Shown here in pieces: positions 1 to 8,059 of a stretch of 64,000 nt of DNA. The notes under the pieces were generated by a model. It ran no database searches, was not told the DNA's origin, and saw only the letters and a program-made list of their open reading frames with translations. Location of the stretch: the NCBI RefSeq assembly GCF_900110465.1, contig NZ_FODV01000001.1, positions 372,001 through 436,000 on the forward strand, written 5' to 3'. The first letter of the stretch is position 1; every line of letters begins with the position of its first letter. A program made the translations under genes and the position numbers. Origin of the DNA: Halogranum amylolyticum (lineage in GTDB: Archaea > Halobacteriota > Halobacteria > Halobacteriales > Haloferacaceae).

Positions 1-751
1 TCTCGATCACGACGTCGAGTAGTCGACGGAGATGGTCGCCGGTGTCCGCGAAGTGCGTCTCCCAGCCGTCGGGTGTGAGGTGGTCGCTGACGGTGAACAG
101 GGCACCGGCCTCGACGCCGCGGAACTGGGCGACGGCGAAGACGGCCGCCGTCTCCATGTCGACGGCGAGCACTCCCTCCTCACGGTAGTGTTCGATCTCG
201 ACGGCCGTCTCGCGGTACAGCGCGTCGGTCGTCCACGTCGATCCGACGTGTGTCGTCTCGTCGGCCCGGTCGGTCGTCTCGGCCAACCGGTCGCGGACGA
301 GGGGTGTCGCTCGCGCCGCCTCGTCGTCGGCGAGATAGTGGTACGAGGTCCCCTCGTCGCGGACCGCACTGTCGGCGACGATAGTGCTGCCGAGGCGGAC
401 GTCCGGTTGGAGGCTCCCGACGTGACCGACGACGACGAACCGCTCTGTCCCGTGTGCGACGAGTTCCTCCATCACGAGCGCCGTCATCGGTGCGCCGACA
501 CCGAACCCCTCGGCGACGGCGACGCGTCCGTCGGTGTCGTCGACAGCGTGGAGGTTCCAGAGCGACCCCGCGTGCGGTTGCGGCGTCGTGTCGAGCGTCT
601 CTCTGGCGTGCTCTGCGATCGCACGCTGATACGAGAGCACGACCGTCTCGGGTGCGTCGTCGAGGTCTCTCTTCCCTCGGTAGTCGAGAGACGCCTCAGG
701 TGACGTCACCGAAGGTCGACCGTGCTTCTCTCTGACGTTCGGTACTGGCAT
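1..751 (-). CDS. udp: Uridine phosphorylase family protein (3' end cut by window)
   Basis: Nucleoside phosphorylase that would split uridine, or a related nucleoside, with phosphate into base and ribose-1-phosphate. The 250 visible codons run from ATG at 751 and stay open to the window edge, so the C-terminus is missing. Family signs are a phosphate-binding stretch reading GFGVGAPMTAL, then VVGHVGSLQ, and late VDMETAAVFAV, the conserved Met-Glu segment that contacts the ribose. It is transcribed away from the alcohol dehydrogenase at 913. It fits a nucleoside salvage role with the sugar kinase and DeoC found near 29-31 kb, but they are not linked. The exact nucleoside cannot be read from sequence. 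Confidence 0.85.
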   Translation of the reverse strand, partial: MPVPNVREKHGRPSVTSPEASLDYRGKRDLDDAPETVVLSYQRAIAEHARETLDTTPQPHAGSLWNLHAVDDTDGRVAVAEGFGVGAPMTALVMEELVAHGTERFVVVGHVGSLQPDVRLGSTIVADSAVRDEGTSYHYLADDEAARATPLVRDRLAETTDRADETTHVGSTWTTDALYRETAVEIEHYREEGVLAVDMETAAVFAVAQFRGVEAGALFTVSDHLTPDGWETHFADTGDHLRRLLDVVIE

Positions 752-912
752 CTCCTGGAGTTCGCCGTGAGACGGCAAGAAAGTCGGGGAGAGACGGAGG
801 CAGGGGTGGGACCGACTCGGAGGTGAGACCGGAGACGGCCGTCGCCGAGAAGGGGACAGGTCGCCCGCGACGACAACGCTGATTGGTCTCGCAGTCGTCT
901 CTCTACCGAACC

Positions 913-1917
913 ATGAGAGCAGCGCACATCACGGAGGCGGGTGGAGAGTTCGAAGTCGTCGACGTCGACGTCCCCGAACCGGCGGCCGACGAGGTTCGGG
1001 TCGAGGTCGAGGCGTGTGGCATCTGCCACAGCGACGCCTACGTCGTCGAGGGGGAGTGGCCCGGACTGGAGTATCCGCAAGTGCCGGGCCACGAGGTGGC
1101 CGGACGCGTCGACGCCGTCGGCGAGGACGTCGACGAGTGGACGGAGGGCGACCGGGTCGGCGTCGGCTGGCACGGCGGCCACTGTTTCACCTGCGAGCCG
1201 TGTCGACGCGGTGACTTCATCAACTGCGAGAACGCGTCGGTGACGGGTATCTCGTACGACGGCGGCTACGCGGAGTACATGACCGCGCCGCACGAGGCGT
1301 TGGCGGCGATTCCCGACGACCTCGACGCCGTCGACGCCGCACCGCTGCTCTGTGCGGGGATCACGACGTTCAACGCGCTGCGGAACAGCGACGCTCGACC
1401 CGGTGACCTCGTCGCCGTACAGGGCGTCGGCGGGCTCGGTCATCTCGGCATCCAGTACGCCCACGCCGCCGGCTTCGAGACGGTCGCCGTCTCCCGGGGC
1501 ACCGAGAAGAAGGACCTCGCACTCGAGCTCGGCGCGGACCACTACGTCGACTCGGAGGCGACCGACCCCGCCGAGGAACTGCAGCGACTGGGCGGTGCGA
1601 AGGTGATTCTCGGCACCGCGCCGAACGCCGACGCGGTCTCGTCTGTCGTCGGCGGACTGGGAACCGACGGCGAACTCGTCGCCGTCGGCATCCCGAGCGA
1701 ACCAATCGACGTCTCGATACAGAGTCTCGTGATGGGACGGAAAGGTGTGAGTGGGTGGCCCTCCGGCCACGCTCGCGACTCGCAGGACACGCTGGCGTTC
1801 AGCGCGCTTCGCGACGTCACCCCCGAGATAGAGACGTACCCGCTCGAGGATGTACAGGAGGCCTACGACAGGATGATAGATGGGGACGCGCGGTTCAGGG
1901 TCGTGTTGGAACCCTGA
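913..1917 (+). CDS. Zinc-dependent alcohol dehydrogenase
   Basis: Medium-chain NAD(P)-dependent alcohol dehydrogenase of 334 residues. The catalytic zinc site is C35-G-I-C-H39 with GHE at 59-61. The structural zinc site has four cysteines at 91, 94, 97 and 105. The Rossmann loop reads GVGGLGHLG near residue 175. An upstream in-frame ATG at 883 would add ten residues before MRAAHI; ATG 913 fits the family N-terminus. Substrate is unknown; primary alcohols are usual for the family. It stands alone. Confidence 0.9.
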   Translation: MRAAHITEAGGEFEVVDVDVPEPAADEVRVEVEACGICHSDAYVVEGEWPGLEYPQVPGHEVAGRVDAVGEDVDEWTEGDRVGVGWHGGHCFTCEPCRRGDFINCENASVTGISYDGGYAEYMTAPHEALAAIPDDLDAVDAAPLLCAGITTFNALRNSDARPGDLVAVQGVGGLGHLGIQYAHAAGFETVAVSRGTEKKDLALELGADHYVDSEATDPAEELQRLGGAKVILGTAPNADAVSSVVGGLGTDGELVAVGIPSEPIDVSIQSLVMGRKGVSGWPSGHARDSQDTLAFSALRDVTPEIETYPLEDVQEAYDRMIDGDARFRVVLEP

Positions 1918-1947
1918 GTGTTGGTTCCGGGAACCGGAACGAGGCGG

Positions 1948-3042
1948 TCAGAACGACTGGAGCTCTTCGAGGACGGCCTCGGCGCTGCCGTCGGCGATGA
2001 CCTCGCGCGCCTTCTCGAGGCCGGCGTCGAGGTCGTCGACGTCTTCGCGGGCGTAGATGCGGAACGCCGCGTTGAGCGCGACGGCGTCGGCGAACTGGTC
2101 GTCACGCTCGCCCGCGAGCACCTCGCGCGTGATCGTTGCGGAGTCGCCGGCGACGTCGTCGGGGTTCACCTCGAGGTCTTCAGTCTCGAAGTCCATCCCG
2201 TAGTTCGGCGTCTCGATCTCGTAGTCGGTGAACTCGCCGGCTCCGTCTCCGTCGGCTTCGGACTCGCGGGTCCACTCGGCGACCTTCGTGTACCCCGGCC
2301 GGATGTCGTCGTACCCCTCCATCCCCTGGAACATGATGACGCGGCGGATGTCGTGGTGTTCGGAGGCGGTGAACGTGTCGATCACCTTCTTCGCGAACGC
2401 GAGGTGGTAGAACGACCCGAGGTGGACGTCGGCGTTCGCGGGGTTGGCGAGCGTTTCGATGGTGTTGACGAACGTCCGGACGCCCATGTTGTCGCGGCGC
2501 TCCCAGAGGTCGTCGATAGCCGGGTTGAAGGCCGGTTGGTAATAGAAGCCGAATCCGGTCTCGTCGACCATGTCGGCGGAATCCGACGGCGTCAGCTCGG
2601 TCGCGACGCCGAGTTCGTCGAGGACGTGTTTGTACGAGTCCTGTTTCTGCGTCGGGACGCGGTCGCCGGAGTGGACGACGACCGGCGTGCCGGCGGCGGC
2701 GGCGACGATGCCCGCGGCGGCACCGAGGATGGCCGTCTCGCCCTTCCCGTCGTAGTTGGCACCGCAGTCGACGGGGTCGCAGTCGGGTTCGGCGTACTCG
2801 ACGTGTTCGCACATCACGTCGGTGTAGGCTGCGAGCTCCTCGGCGTCGTTGTGCTTCCAGCGGTTGGCCAGCCAGAACGCACCGAGCGTCGTGTGGTCGG
2901 GGTCGCCCGCGAGGATGCGACGCATCGCCTCGGTCGCCTGTGCGCGCGAGAGATCCTCTGCCGACTTCGGTCCGGACCCGCAGACCTCCGTCATCAGCCG
3001 TTTCAGGGGCCACTCACCGAACTCGTCGCTCGTCTTGGACAT
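1948..3042 (-). CDS. Anthranilate phosphoribosyltransferase-like protein (TrpD2 type)
   Basis: 364-residue protein with the fold of anthranilate/nucleoside phosphoribosyltransferases: a helical N-terminal domain (about 1-80), then a glycine-rich segment near CGANYDGKGETAILGAAAG that takes the place of the phosphoribosyl-diphosphate loop, and VVVHSGDRVPT. It is not in a trp operon and the family's diagnostic TrpD motifs are altered, so tryptophan synthesis is unlikely. Related TrpD2 proteins bind nucleic acid, but the role in haloarchaea is not known to me. ATG 3042 was chosen because everything upstream of MSKTSDEFG reads as non-coding and overlaps the divergent gene's promoter. Confidence 0.75.
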   Translation of the reverse strand: MSKTSDEFGEWPLKRLMTEVCGSGPKSAEDLSRAQATEAMRRILAGDPDHTTLGAFWLANRWKHNDAEELAAYTDVMCEHVEYAEPDCDPVDCGANYDGKGETAILGAAAGIVAAAAGTPVVVHSGDRVPTQKQDSYKHVLDELGVATELTPSDSADMVDETGFGFYYQPAFNPAIDDLWERRDNMGVRTFVNTIETLANPANADVHLGSFYHLAFAKKVIDTFTASEHHDIRRVIMFQGMEGYDDIRPGYTKVAEWTRESEADGDGAGEFTDYEIETPNYGMDFETEDLEVNPDDVAGDSATITREVLAGERDDQFADAVALNAAFRIYAREDVDDLDAGLEKAREVIADGSAEAVLEELQSF

Positions 3043-3181
3043 GGCTGTCAGTTGGGAAGGACGGCCCAAAAGCGTCCCGTTTGTGCCGACGGAACTCGAG
3101 GGGGTGTCGCCGGGAGTCGAAGCGAACACGGTGCCGGCAGAACCCGAAAAGGGTAGGTTCGGCCGCTCCATAGTACGGCCA

Positions 3182-4225
3182 ATGAGTGCGCTGGAGGACG
3201 ACTGGCGAACGGGGCTGGACGACGTCGACGCCACACTCATCGACGACTACCAGAGCGGGTTTCCGGTCGTCGAGCGTCCGTTTCGTGTCGTCGCCGCGGA
3301 GTTAGGTATCGACGAACGGGAGGCACTGAACCGGGTCCGTCGCCTCCGAGAGCGGGGCGTCTTCCGCCGGTTCGGCGCAGTGTTGAACCCGCCGGTCATC
3401 GGGAGTTCGACGCTCGCAGCGGTCCGGGCGCCCGAAGACCGATTCGACGAAGTCGCGTCGGTGATCAACGACTACCGGCAGGTCAACCACAACTACCGAC
3501 GCGACCACGAATGGAACATGTGGTTCGTCGTCACCGCCGGGTCGCGAGAGACGCGCGACCGCATCCTCGACGAAATCGAAACGCGGACGGGCTGTGAAGT
3601 GCTGAACCTCCCGATGCTGACGGACTACTACATCGACCTGGAGTTTCCGGTCGTCAACAGCGACCGGTTCGCCCGGGAGAGTCTCACCCACACCGACGTC
3701 AGTGCGACACGCATCAGCGAAGACGCGAAAGGGAATCTCTCGGCGCTCGAGGCGAACCTCCTCGTGGAGATCCAAGACGGGTTCCCGCTGTCGGAAACGC
3801 CGTACCGCGACGTCGCCGACGCTATCGACGCGGACGTCGACGAGGTACTCGACGCGGTGCGTCGCCTGCTGGACGACGGCTGTATCAAGCGTATCGGCTG
3901 TATCGTCAACCACGTCGTCACCGGCTTCCACAACAACTGTATGGTCGTCTGGGACGTCCCAGACGACGAACTGGACGAGCACGGCGTCGCCGTCGGTCAA
4001 CTGCCGTACGTGACGCTCTGTTATCACCGGCCGCGCCGGCCCGAGCAGGACTGGTCGTACAGCCTCTTCACGATGATCCACGGCCGCGAGGCGGAGGCGG
4101 TCGACGAGAAGATCGACGAACTGGCAACGGAACATCTGCCCTTCGCACACGAGCGCCTCTACTCGACAGAGACGTTGAAGCAGACCGGCGCGCAGTACGA
4201 GGAACTCGTCGCCGGCGACGAGTGA
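3182..4225 (+). CDS. ahbAB: Fused siroheme decarboxylase (AhbA-AhbB type)
   Basis: 347 residues made of two tandem Lrp/AsnC-like halves (about 1-165 and 185-345). Each has a winged-helix part and a ferredoxin-like part. Haloarchaea make haem through siroheme, and AhbA/AhbB remove two acetate carboxyls to give 12,18-didecarboxysiroheme. The histidine-rich stretches QVNHNYRRDHEWNMWFV in half one and LCYHRPRR in half two match what is known of decarboxylase rather than DNA-binding members. The small ferredoxin at 4279 follows after 53 bases and is probably co-transcribed. A transcription regulator of the Lrp family is the alternative reading, but the double domain argues against it. Confidence 0.8.
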   Translation: MSALEDDWRTGLDDVDATLIDDYQSGFPVVERPFRVVAAELGIDEREALNRVRRLRERGVFRRFGAVLNPPVIGSSTLAAVRAPEDRFDEVASVINDYRQVNHNYRRDHEWNMWFVVTAGSRETRDRILDEIETRTGCEVLNLPMLTDYYIDLEFPVVNSDRFARESLTHTDVSATRISEDAKGNLSALEANLLVEIQDGFPLSETPYRDVADAIDADVDEVLDAVRRLLDDGCIKRIGCIVNHVVTGFHNNCMVVWDVPDDELDEHGVAVGQLPYVTLCYHRPRRPEQDWSYSLFTMIHGREAEAVDEKIDELATEHLPFAHERLYSTETLKQTGAQYEELVAGDE

Positions 4226-4278
4226 CGAGGAGCGCCGGACCGACAGAGGAAAGTCGACCCACCACTTCACATCCGACA

Positions 4279-4617
4279 ATGAGCGACGACGGCGTCACAA
4301 AGCCGAGCGACTTCGGGTCGGCCGACGCGCCTCCGGTCGAGGAGAAACCGTACAAGATCATCTTCGAGGCCAACAAGTGCTTCGGCGCTGGCAAATGTGC
4401 CGAGGTGGCCGACAACTGGGAGATGGACCTCGCGAGCGGCCTCGCAAAGCCAAAGAGCTACTTCTTCGGCGAAGACGAACTGGAGGAGAACGTCCGCGCC
4501 GCGGAGGTCTGTCCCGCGAAGAAGGAGCGAGGCGTCATCCACGTCATCGACCGGCGGACGGACGAGGAGATCGCGCCGAACCCCCACGGCGACGGCACGC
4601 TGAGCGTCGACTGGTAG
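4279..4617 (+). CDS. Small ferredoxin with three cysteines
   Basis: 112-residue acidic iron-sulfur protein. Visible ligands are C34-x5-C40 and C78 (VCPAKK), only three cysteines, which suits a 3Fe-4S cluster or a 4Fe-4S cluster with a non-cysteine ligand. The family resembles the monocluster ferredoxins that serve cytochrome P450s and other oxidoreductases. It lies just downstream of the siroheme decarboxylase gene on the same strand. A role as electron carrier for the haem or siroheme branch is an inference from that position. Confidence 0.75.
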   Translation: MSDDGVTKPSDFGSADAPPVEEKPYKIIFEANKCFGAGKCAEVADNWEMDLASGLAKPKSYFFGEDELEENVRAAEVCPAKKERGVIHVIDRRTDEEIAPNPHGDGTLSVDW

Positions 4618-4664
4618 CTGGCTATCGAAAACCACTTCCACCGGTGGTGGGAACTGTCGTCTGC

Positions 4665-4749
4665 GCGAGGGTGGCTGAGCTAGGCCAAAAGCGGCGGGCT
4701 TAAGACCCGCTTCCGTAGGGATTCGAGGGTTCAAATCCCTTCCCTCGCA
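4665..4749 (+). tRNA. tRNA-Leu (anticodon UAA)
   Basis: The 85-base gene folds as a class II tRNA. The acceptor stem is GCGAGGG with CCCTCGC plus discriminator A. The anticodon stem GCGGG/CCCGC closes loop CUUAAGA with anticodon UAA. There is a long variable arm, and the T-arm contains GGTTCAAATCC. CCA is not encoded. Its last 22 bases recur twice downstream in palindromic units. Confidence 0.95.
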
Positions 4750-4777
4750 TTTTCCGACTCGACCGAACGGGAGAGCC

Positions 4778-4958
4778 GTGCAAATCGGCGAAGGGTTTGA
4801 ATCAGGGAGCGACTGAACGGAGCGACCGTGGTTCAAATCCCTTCCCTCGCACTTTCTGCCGACGAGCAACGCGAGGAGTCGAAAGTGCAGACAGGAGGGA
4901 TTCGAACCAGGGAGTGAGCGCCAGCGAGCGACCGTGGTTCAAATCCCTTCCCTTGCAC
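4778..4958. repeat. Two hairpin units built from inverted tRNA-Leu 3' ends
   Basis: Unit 1 spans 4778-4852 and unit 2 spans 4885-4958. The right arm of each is a copy of the last 22 bases of tRNA-Leu (4830-4851 identical; 4936-4957 with one change). The left arm is an imperfect reverse complement of the same sequence (about 4778-4804 and 4885-4910). The spacers share GGGAG and AGCGACCG blocks. Units are spaced about 107 bp apart, and the flanks after the tRNA and after unit 2 are also similar (ACTCGACCG then GGAGAG). Translating across them gives only spurious peptides. They could be attachment-site scars, recombination palindromes or transcription-end hairpins. Confidence 0.8.
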
Positions 4959-5024
4959 GTCTCCAACTCGACCGTACCGGAGAGCGGCCGCTCGGCTCGA
5001 AGTGGAGCCAGCACACTGGACAGA

Positions 5025-5052
5025 CGTGAGTGTCGAGAGATCGACACTCACG
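5025..5052. repeat. Perfect 12-bp stem hairpin with GAGA loop
   Basis: CGTGAGTGTCGA (5025-5036) and its exact complement (5041-5052) enclose the tetraloop GAGA. It lies in the 540-base gap between tRNA-Leu and the zinc-ribbon gene at 5291, downstream of the tRNA-derived palindromes. No T-run follows, so it is not a classic terminator. It may be an RNA element or a DNA palindrome. Nothing else coding was found from 4959 to 5253. Confidence 0.6.
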
Positions 5053-5253
5053 ACGTCGTCGAAGGAGGGTCCGTACAGGAGCTCATCCATCCCTCCCTCC
5101 GCCCACCGGACGGTAGGCACCTCCAAAAGGAGTCTATCGTTGCAAAAACGTTGCGAAGCGTCGACAGTCGTTGCGGGAATCCGAACGGTCGGCGCGGCGA
5201 CGACCGATTATTGGGGTCATAACTTACATCTCTCCGAGCGACAGTTCCGGTAG

Positions 5254-5276
5254 CGACCACACTCGCGTAGTGGTCG
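5254..5276. promoter_or_regulatory. Inverted repeat upstream of zinc-ribbon gene
   Basis: CGACCAC and GTGGTCG flank a 9-base centre and end 14 bases before the ATG at 5291. The position suits an operator or a leader hairpin. Function is an inference only. Confidence 0.3.
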
Positions 5277-5290
5277 AGAGAGGACCACCG

Positions 5291-5413
5291 ATGCACTACA
5301 GGACATACGAGTGTGCGGACTGTCTGGTGAGCGTCTCCCGGACGGGAGACACCGAGAGGCTGCCGACCTGTCTCCGCTGTCGGATCCAGATGCGACCCGT
5401 CGACGCCGACTGA
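5291..5413 (+). CDS. Tiny zinc-ribbon protein
   Basis: 40-residue protein with two CxxC knuckles at C8/C11 and C27/C30, the spacing of a single zinc ribbon. Haloarchaea carry many such small zinc proteins, most of unknown role. The start ATG begins MHYRTYEC. No partner gene is obvious; an inverted repeat sits just upstream. Confidence 0.65.
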   Translation: MHYRTYECADCLVSVSRTGDTERLPTCLRCRIQMRPVDAD

Positions 5414-5535
5414 GATCCGCCCGAGAGCGGAACGCTGAGCCTGACCGCTACACCGCCGACGTCACGGTCGTCGGAGAGAGTACTACGCTCGACCCGCCAG
5501 CAGATGACACCGCCGTAAGATACACGTGTCTCGCG

Positions 5536-5544
5536 TAATTATAT
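5536..5544 (+). promoter_or_regulatory. TATA-like promoter of small membrane protein
   Basis: TAATTATAT stands 14 bases before the ATG at 5558 in otherwise G+C-rich DNA. The short distance suggests a leaderless transcript, common in haloarchaea. Confidence 0.45.
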
Positions 5545-5557
5545 CTCATTACCAACG

Positions 5558-5749
5558 ATGAGTCTGGTTCCACCGGCAGCGCCCACTCGGTTCGATCTGA
5601 TTCTGTTCGTCGTCGGAGCAACGCTGCTGACCGGTGGTCTCGCGGGCGTCCTCTCGACGATCCCGCTCTACGCCGCCAGCGCCGTCAGTTCGCTGGTCGC
5701 GAGCGTCGCGCTGTTCGACGGGATGGTTCGGAACCCGCCGACCGAGTGA
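5558..5749 (+). CDS. Small two-helix membrane protein
   Basis: 63 residues with two hydrophobic helices (about 14-35 and 38-55) and short polar ends. It has its own TATA-like element. No known family is recognised. It is conserved-looking in composition, and the codon pattern (G/C in third positions) fits a real gene. Confidence 0.6.
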   Translation: MSLVPPAAPTRFDLILFVVGATLLTGGLAGVLSTIPLYAASAVSSLVASVALFDGMVRNPPTE

Positions 5750-5859
5750 ACCGACCGCCGGTCGGTGACGTCGCCGGTAACTGAACGGAACGGAGCGGAA
5801 CGAGTCGGCGTTTTCGCGACAGCGAACGCTCTCTCCGATCAGTTATCGAGTGTACGAAA

Positions 5860-5960
5860 GGGTTGGGCAGGCCACGCGGGAAAGAGAGTCGCGTGGCCGA
5901 TGCCGCCCTGGATTGGTCCCCGCTGACGCTTCGGCCCTCCAAAGCGAAGCGTCACTTACA
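5860..5960. other. Pair of strong hairpins, candidate structured RNA
   Basis: The gap 5750-6080 has no gene. It holds two perfect hairpins: a 9-bp stem GGCCACGCG (5870-5878 with 5890-5898) and a 10-bp stem TGACGCTTCG (5924-5933 with 5945-5954). Both have 11-base loops. The first can be extended by GGGC/GCCC across an uneven internal loop. A short TGCCG/CGGCA hairpin follows near 5986-5999. A small non-coding RNA is possible. I tested it by eye for SRP RNA, RNase P RNA and H/ACA guide layouts and found no fit. Strand is unknown. Confidence 0.3.
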
Positions 5961-6080
5961 CCCAGTAGCCATGACCACTTAAACATGCCGCAAACGGCAG
6001 TCGAGAGGTCGTTCCCTCACCGGCGGTGACAACGGGCGCAGTACGGATTTCGGCGTCTGCGGAGACTGAGACGGTCGTCC

Positions 6081-6365
6081 TCAGGACGAGTAGCTACGGA
6101 CTGCCTGGGCGAACTGCGGGTGAAGCATCGGGTTGCCGTCGTCGTCCCGCCGGAGGAGCGTCCCCCCGTGGAGTTGGTCTTCGAGTGTCCCGACGCGCTT
6201 CTTCACTGTTCGTTCGGTGTATCCGGTCTCTTCGGCCAGTTCGTCGATCGTGAGTGAACCGTCTGCAGCGGCCAGCGCCGTGAGAATCTCCCACTCAGAC
6301 TGCTTCAGGCGGTCATCGAGGAGTTCGACGAGGCGGCTGACACTGCTCTGTTCGGACTGTACCAT
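6081..6365 (-). CDS. Winged-helix DNA-binding protein
   Basis: 94 residues. An amphipathic N-terminus is followed by a helix-turn-helix at about residues 22-62 (SEWEILTALAAADGSLTIDELAEETG, then the recognition helix YTERTVKKRVGTLE) and a wing ending in HPQF. It resembles MarR/ArsR-type repressors in miniature. It is divergent from the gene at 6489 and could regulate it, but no effector domain is present. Confidence 0.75.
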   Translation of the reverse strand: MVQSEQSSVSRLVELLDDRLKQSEWEILTALAAADGSLTIDELAEETGYTERTVKKRVGTLEDQLHGGTLLRRDDDGNPMLHPQFAQAVRSYSS

Positions 6366-6488
6366 ACACCCGAGAAGTACAGAGTGAGGTAAATGCGTTC
6401 CGTGTCCCGGTCACCGACCGGAGCGTCCGCCGGGCTCCGCTCGGCCGAACACGGCGTGCTTTTGTTCGCCGACGCCCTGAGTCGGGAT

Positions 6489-6992
6489 ATGGCCGAACTC
6501 CCCGGTCGCGTCGGTCGCGCCTTCCGCGACCACAACGCGTTCGAAGAGATGGAAGCGGGACGCTACGAGTCGACCGTGACCCCGTTCGACGGTGTCGTCA
6601 CCGTCGACGCCGTCGACGACGGTCGACTGCAGTTCCACGTCACCGTCCGCGTCCCGATGCTCGACAAAGTGACCGAAGACCACGTCGCCGATGTCGTCGA
6701 AGAGGGCTGGTACGAGACGTTCGCACTCCGCATCGAGGATATCGGCGGTGTCACCGCCGCGGACCACAACCTCGACCCGACGGTCGAACGGGAGCGTCGA
6801 CAGGCGGTCGTCCGCGTCTCCTTCGCCGACATCAACGAGCGCCGCGGCGTCGACGACGCCGGCGCCGTCATCGACTACGTCGAGGGGACGTTCGTGCAGG
6901 GGATCATCCCCGGCTACCAGTACACCGACCCCGTGACGTCGCTCGTCGACAGCGCTCGCCAGGCGGGTGGCAGCAGCGACGCTCCGCAGTGA
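6489..6992 (+). CDS. Conserved haloarchaeal protein (DUF5813-like)
   Basis: 167-residue soluble protein. The upstream in-frame codons from 6393 read through promoter-like DNA, so ATG 6489 (MAELPGRVG) is preferred. The sequence pattern, with VRVPMLD, EDHVADVVEEGWYETF and a C-terminal YVEGTFVQGIIPGY block, matches my memory of the DUF5813 family of haloarchaea. No catalytic residues are recognised and the function is unknown. Confidence 0.7.
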   Translation: MAELPGRVGRAFRDHNAFEEMEAGRYESTVTPFDGVVTVDAVDDGRLQFHVTVRVPMLDKVTEDHVADVVEEGWYETFALRIEDIGGVTAADHNLDPTVERERRQAVVRVSFADINERRGVDDAGAVIDYVEGTFVQGIIPGYQYTDPVTSLVDSARQAGGSSDAPQ

Positions 6993-7033
6993 AGACGGCG
7001 GAGAGACCCGACCGAGAGTCCGCGACGACCGGC

Positions 7034-7264
7034 TCAATCCATCGAGATGTAGGTTTGGGTGTCTTCGACGCCGTCGATCGCCTGGACGTGATCGGCGACG
7101 ATGTTCTTCACCTCTGCGGGCGTCTCGACGTTGACTTTGACGATGAAGTCGACGTCGCCGGCGACGATGTGCGCGGACGCGACGCCCTCGAGCGCTTCCA
7201 TCTCTCCCTTCAGACGGTCTGCCTCGCCCGTGTTCGCTTTGACCATGATGTAGGCTGTGACCAT
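7034..7264 (-). CDS. Stand-alone Lrp/AsnC ligand-binding domain protein
   Basis: 76 residues forming only the RAM (ligand-binding) half of Lrp/AsnC regulators, with the beta-alpha-beta pattern from AYIMVKAN to TYISMD and no DNA-binding domain. Its start lies two bases after the trkA stop, so the two are one operon. It is a paralogue of the 77-residue protein at 8060. Such domains form oligomers that bind amino acids. Here the context suggests a helper of the TrkA potassium regulator. Confidence 0.85.
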   Translation of the reverse strand: MVTAYIMVKANTGEADRLKGEMEALEGVASAHIVAGDVDFIVKVNVETPAEVKNIVADHVQAIDGVEDTQTYISMD

Positions 7265-7266
7265 TG

Positions 7267-7953
7267 TTACTCACCTCCCAGGGCCATCGCGGCACTCTCC
7301 TGTCCGATGAGCAGCTGGCGGACCTCGTCGAGCACCGAGAAGTCCGCGAGCACGGCGAGTCGGTCGCCGGTCTCCAGCGAGTCGTCGGGGAGCGGGATCC
7401 CCATCGACTCGTCGTCTTTCCCGAACGCGAGGATGCGCGCCTGCGCGGGGAGTGCGACCTCGCTTATCGTGTAGCCGTTCATCGGCGACTCGTCGGTGAC
7501 GGTGAAGAGGACGACCTGCAGATGCTGAGCGATGTCGGCGATGGCGCGGATCGATCCGCCGAGCAGGGCGTTCTTCGCACCGATAGCTCCGAGTCGCTCG
7601 GGGTAGACGATCTCGTCGACCTCGTCGGCGTACTTCTGGTAGATCTCCTCGCGGTAGTCCTCGTCGATGCGCATCACGGTTCGGCAGCCGTGGTGTTTGG
7701 CGATCATGCAGGCGGCGAAGTTGACGTTGAGATCCGCCGTGAGCGCGCCGACGGCGTCCGCCTCGTCGACGCCCGCCTCCTCCAAGACGTCCTCGTGTGC
7801 GCCGTCACCTTCGATGACTTCGAAGTCGGCGGTCCGGGCGCGTTCTGCGATATCCGTGTCCGACTCGATGAGCGTTACCTCGTGGCCTTCCTCACGCAAG
7901 ACACGTGCCGTGCGAAGACCAACCCGTCCCGCCCCTATGATAACGAACCGCAT
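7267..7953 (-). CDS. trkA: TrkA-type potassium channel regulatory protein
   Basis: 228-residue cytoplasmic RCK protein that gates a Trk/Ktr potassium transporter in response to nucleotides. The N-terminal Rossmann domain starts with GAGRVG (residues 7-12) and the acidic end ESD of the second strand. A C-terminal RCK_C domain covers about 140-225. ATG 7953 begins MRFVIIGAG; an earlier ATG would add a non-family tail. No transporter subunit is in the window. It is followed by a small Lrp-like gene and faces a second one across a 106-base divergent promoter region. Confidence 0.92.
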   Translation of the reverse strand: MRFVIIGAGRVGLRTARVLREEGHEVTLIESDTDIAERARTADFEVIEGDGAHEDVLEEAGVDEADAVGALTADLNVNFAACMIAKHHGCRTVMRIDEDYREEIYQKYADEVDEIVYPERLGAIGAKNALLGGSIRAIADIAQHLQVVLFTVTDESPMNGYTISEVALPAQARILAFGKDDESMGIPLPDDSLETGDRLAVLADFSVLDEVRQLLIGQESAAMALGGE

Positions 7954-8059
7954 GGCACACCGTACGACAGGGGAGGTGAATAACTTTACCCCGACGGCGA
8001 CCGACGCCATCTCGGCGCCGGAGCAAGGTTTTTCCCGTGTTGGTGAGTACCACACCACC

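Noticed and set aside
4797..5222. Short open frames across the tRNA-Leu repeats giving GRDLNHGRS-like peptides
   Set aside because: These peptides are translations of tRNA 3' ends and their inverted copies, a well-known source of false proteins.
5860..5999. H/ACA guide RNA, SRP RNA or RNase P RNA
   Set aside because: No pseudouridylation pocket, no correctly spaced ACA after a lower stem, and no conserved SRP or RNase P motifs were found.
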